Positions 4,801-5,670 of a stretch of DNA of 5,670 bases are shown here, piece by piece (positions within the stretch are counted from its first letter, which is position 1; each line of letters starts with the position of its first letter). Origin of the DNA: Candidatus Tepidiaquacellales bacterium UBA6667. Lineage in GTDB: Bacteria; Bacteroidota; Ignavibacteria; Tepidaquicellales; Tepidaquicellaceae. Location of the stretch: the NCBI GenBank assembly GCA_002455255.1, contig DKKL01000028.1, positions 7,594-13,263 on the forward strand, in the 5' to 3' direction. The notes below the pieces were generated by a model. That model was not told where the DNA came from and ran no database searches. It was given only the letters and a program-made list of their open reading frames with translations. Position numbers and translations under genes: made by a program.

Positions 4801-5670
4801 TTAAAATATGTTTAAACTAATTGATGTTGTTTGAATAACTTCCACATTTGTATTATAAGATTGGACAAAATAATTATAATAAGATTTTAAAGTAGAAAAT
4901 GCATTAGTATATTCCCATTCTTTTGCATTTTTGCTTTCTGTAATTTTAAAAAATTTTTCCGCATATTCTATGAACTTCGTTAACATTTTTTCAAAATAAT
5001 CTTCAAAAGAATATTTCATAAATTTCGTTTTCTCAGGAAAATCAAACTCCATAACTTTATTCTTTTCTGATTCATAAACATTTTTTAACTCTTCAATATC
5101 CGCTTTTAACAAACTTATTTCATCACCTTTTTCCCATCTTTTAAAATCTTTGTGAAATTTTTCACCCGATTCTAATATTCTTCCGTAAGCATTTAACAAA
5201 ATAATTACTGATTTTTCTTCGTTACTTTTATAATCATCCGGATTTCTGATTTTGATTGTTGGTTTATAAGATTCTAAAACGGAAAATAATTCATCAGCCA
5301 CAATCATATTTTCTTTATACTTTAACTTAATTTCCTCGTCATAAGTTCGGATTAAAGAAGGATCTTCCAAATAAATTTTAGAATCATAATAACGGGCAAT
5401 TTTTTTAGCGGTTTCATAATAAATTTCGGTGTTTTTCAGCAATTCACTGTAAGAATTCTCGATGTCTTTTTTCATTTGTGAATTTCCTGACTTCAATTTG
5501 CTCAATTCACCATCATCATATAGAGATCTGTTTTGATTTTTAAGAATTGTAGATAGATTATCAACAGATGACACAAAAAAAGCTGCAGTGAGATATTTAT
5601 TGTTTTTTACCTTTTCAATATCCGGCACCATTGAAAGATAACTTTTCTGTATTCTATCTGTTTCATCCGT
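4801..5670 (-). CDS. Unrecognised helical protein, 5' end outside the window (possibly DUF3829-like)
   Basis: I do not firmly recognise this gene. An ATG at 5631 gives 276 residues, but the frame stays open through 13 more codons to the window edge (TDETDRIQKSYLS before that Met), so the true start is probably outside; residue numbers here count from the ATG at 5631. The protein is rich in Lys, Glu, Tyr and Asn, with no cysteine, no internal membrane segment and long predicted helices, for example around 43-86, 97-122 and 171-195. A tract at 70-122, with YYETAKKIARYYDSKIYLED and then an acidic-basic helix, loosely recalls the YY-x-x-K-x-Y-x-x-D pattern of DUF3829 proteins, many of which are lipoproteins; this is from memory and weak. 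If so, a signal or lipobox should lie beyond the edge. It ends 4 nt before the rhodanese gene, so it very likely belongs to that operon. Confidence 0.7.
   Translation of the reverse strand, partial: TDETDRIQKSYLSMVPDIEKVKNNKYLTAAFFVSSVDNLSTILKNQNRSLYDDGELSKLKSGNSQMKKDIENSYSELLKNTEIYYETAKKIARYYDSKIYLEDPSLIRTYDEEIKLKYKENMIVADELFSVLESYKPTIKIRNPDDYKSNEEKSVIILLNAYGRILESGEKFHKDFKRWEKGDEISLLKADIEELKNVYESEKNKVMEFDFPEKTKFMKYSFEDYFEKMLTKFIEYAEKFFKITESKNAKEWEYTNAFSTLKSYYNYFVQSYNTNVEVIQTTSISLNIF

Overview
The window is AT-rich (about 30% GC by eye) and gene-dense. It most resembles a member of the Bacteroidota/Ignavibacteria/Chlorobi side of the bacterial tree. This placement is inference. It rests on two sequences matching the Bacteroidota-type -7 promoter element TAnnTTTG immediately upstream of divergent genes, on the general lack of Shine-Dalgarno sequences (one clear exception), and on the gene families present, such as DUF1573 and MauE/DoxX. 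No rRNA, tRNA, CRISPR array, insertion sequence or phage gene was seen.

Left part, minus strand (1-873): a likely operon read leftwards. It encodes a free methionine-(R)-sulfoxide reductase of the GAF type (msrC/yebR family), then a small divergent HU/IHF-family DNA-binding protein, then the first 22 codons of a second HU-like protein that runs off the left edge. The second HU gene probably starts at a TTG codon and is easy to miss.

Middle, plus strand (992-3247): a 12-helix MATE efflux transporter is transcribed divergently from msrC. Its putative -7 element ends only 4 nt before the ATG, which predicts a leaderless or nearly leaderless mRNA. Next comes a stand-alone wHTH-WYL transcription regulator. 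The 57-bp gap before it holds a direct-plus-inverted TGAATA repeat, a candidate operator for autoregulation. A symmetric hairpin at 3285-3310 serves as a bidirectional terminator between this strand and the convergent operon on the right.

Right part, minus strand (3338-5670): a compact operon read leftwards. Its order is an unrecognised helical protein (5' end outside the window), a membrane-anchored periplasmic rhodanese, a MauE/DoxX-type four-helix membrane protein with a CGC motif, and a membrane-anchored DUF1573 protein with an SCGC motif. Spacings are 4 nt, 6 nt and an 8-nt overlap. Three adjacent envelope proteins each carry a close cysteine pair, which suggests a cell-envelope thiol/sulfane-sulfur relay. 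This is the most interesting part of the window, but its function is inferred only from families and context.

None of the intergenic gaps exceeds 120 bp. The largest (874-991) contains the two divergent promoters and an A/T-only inverted repeat.
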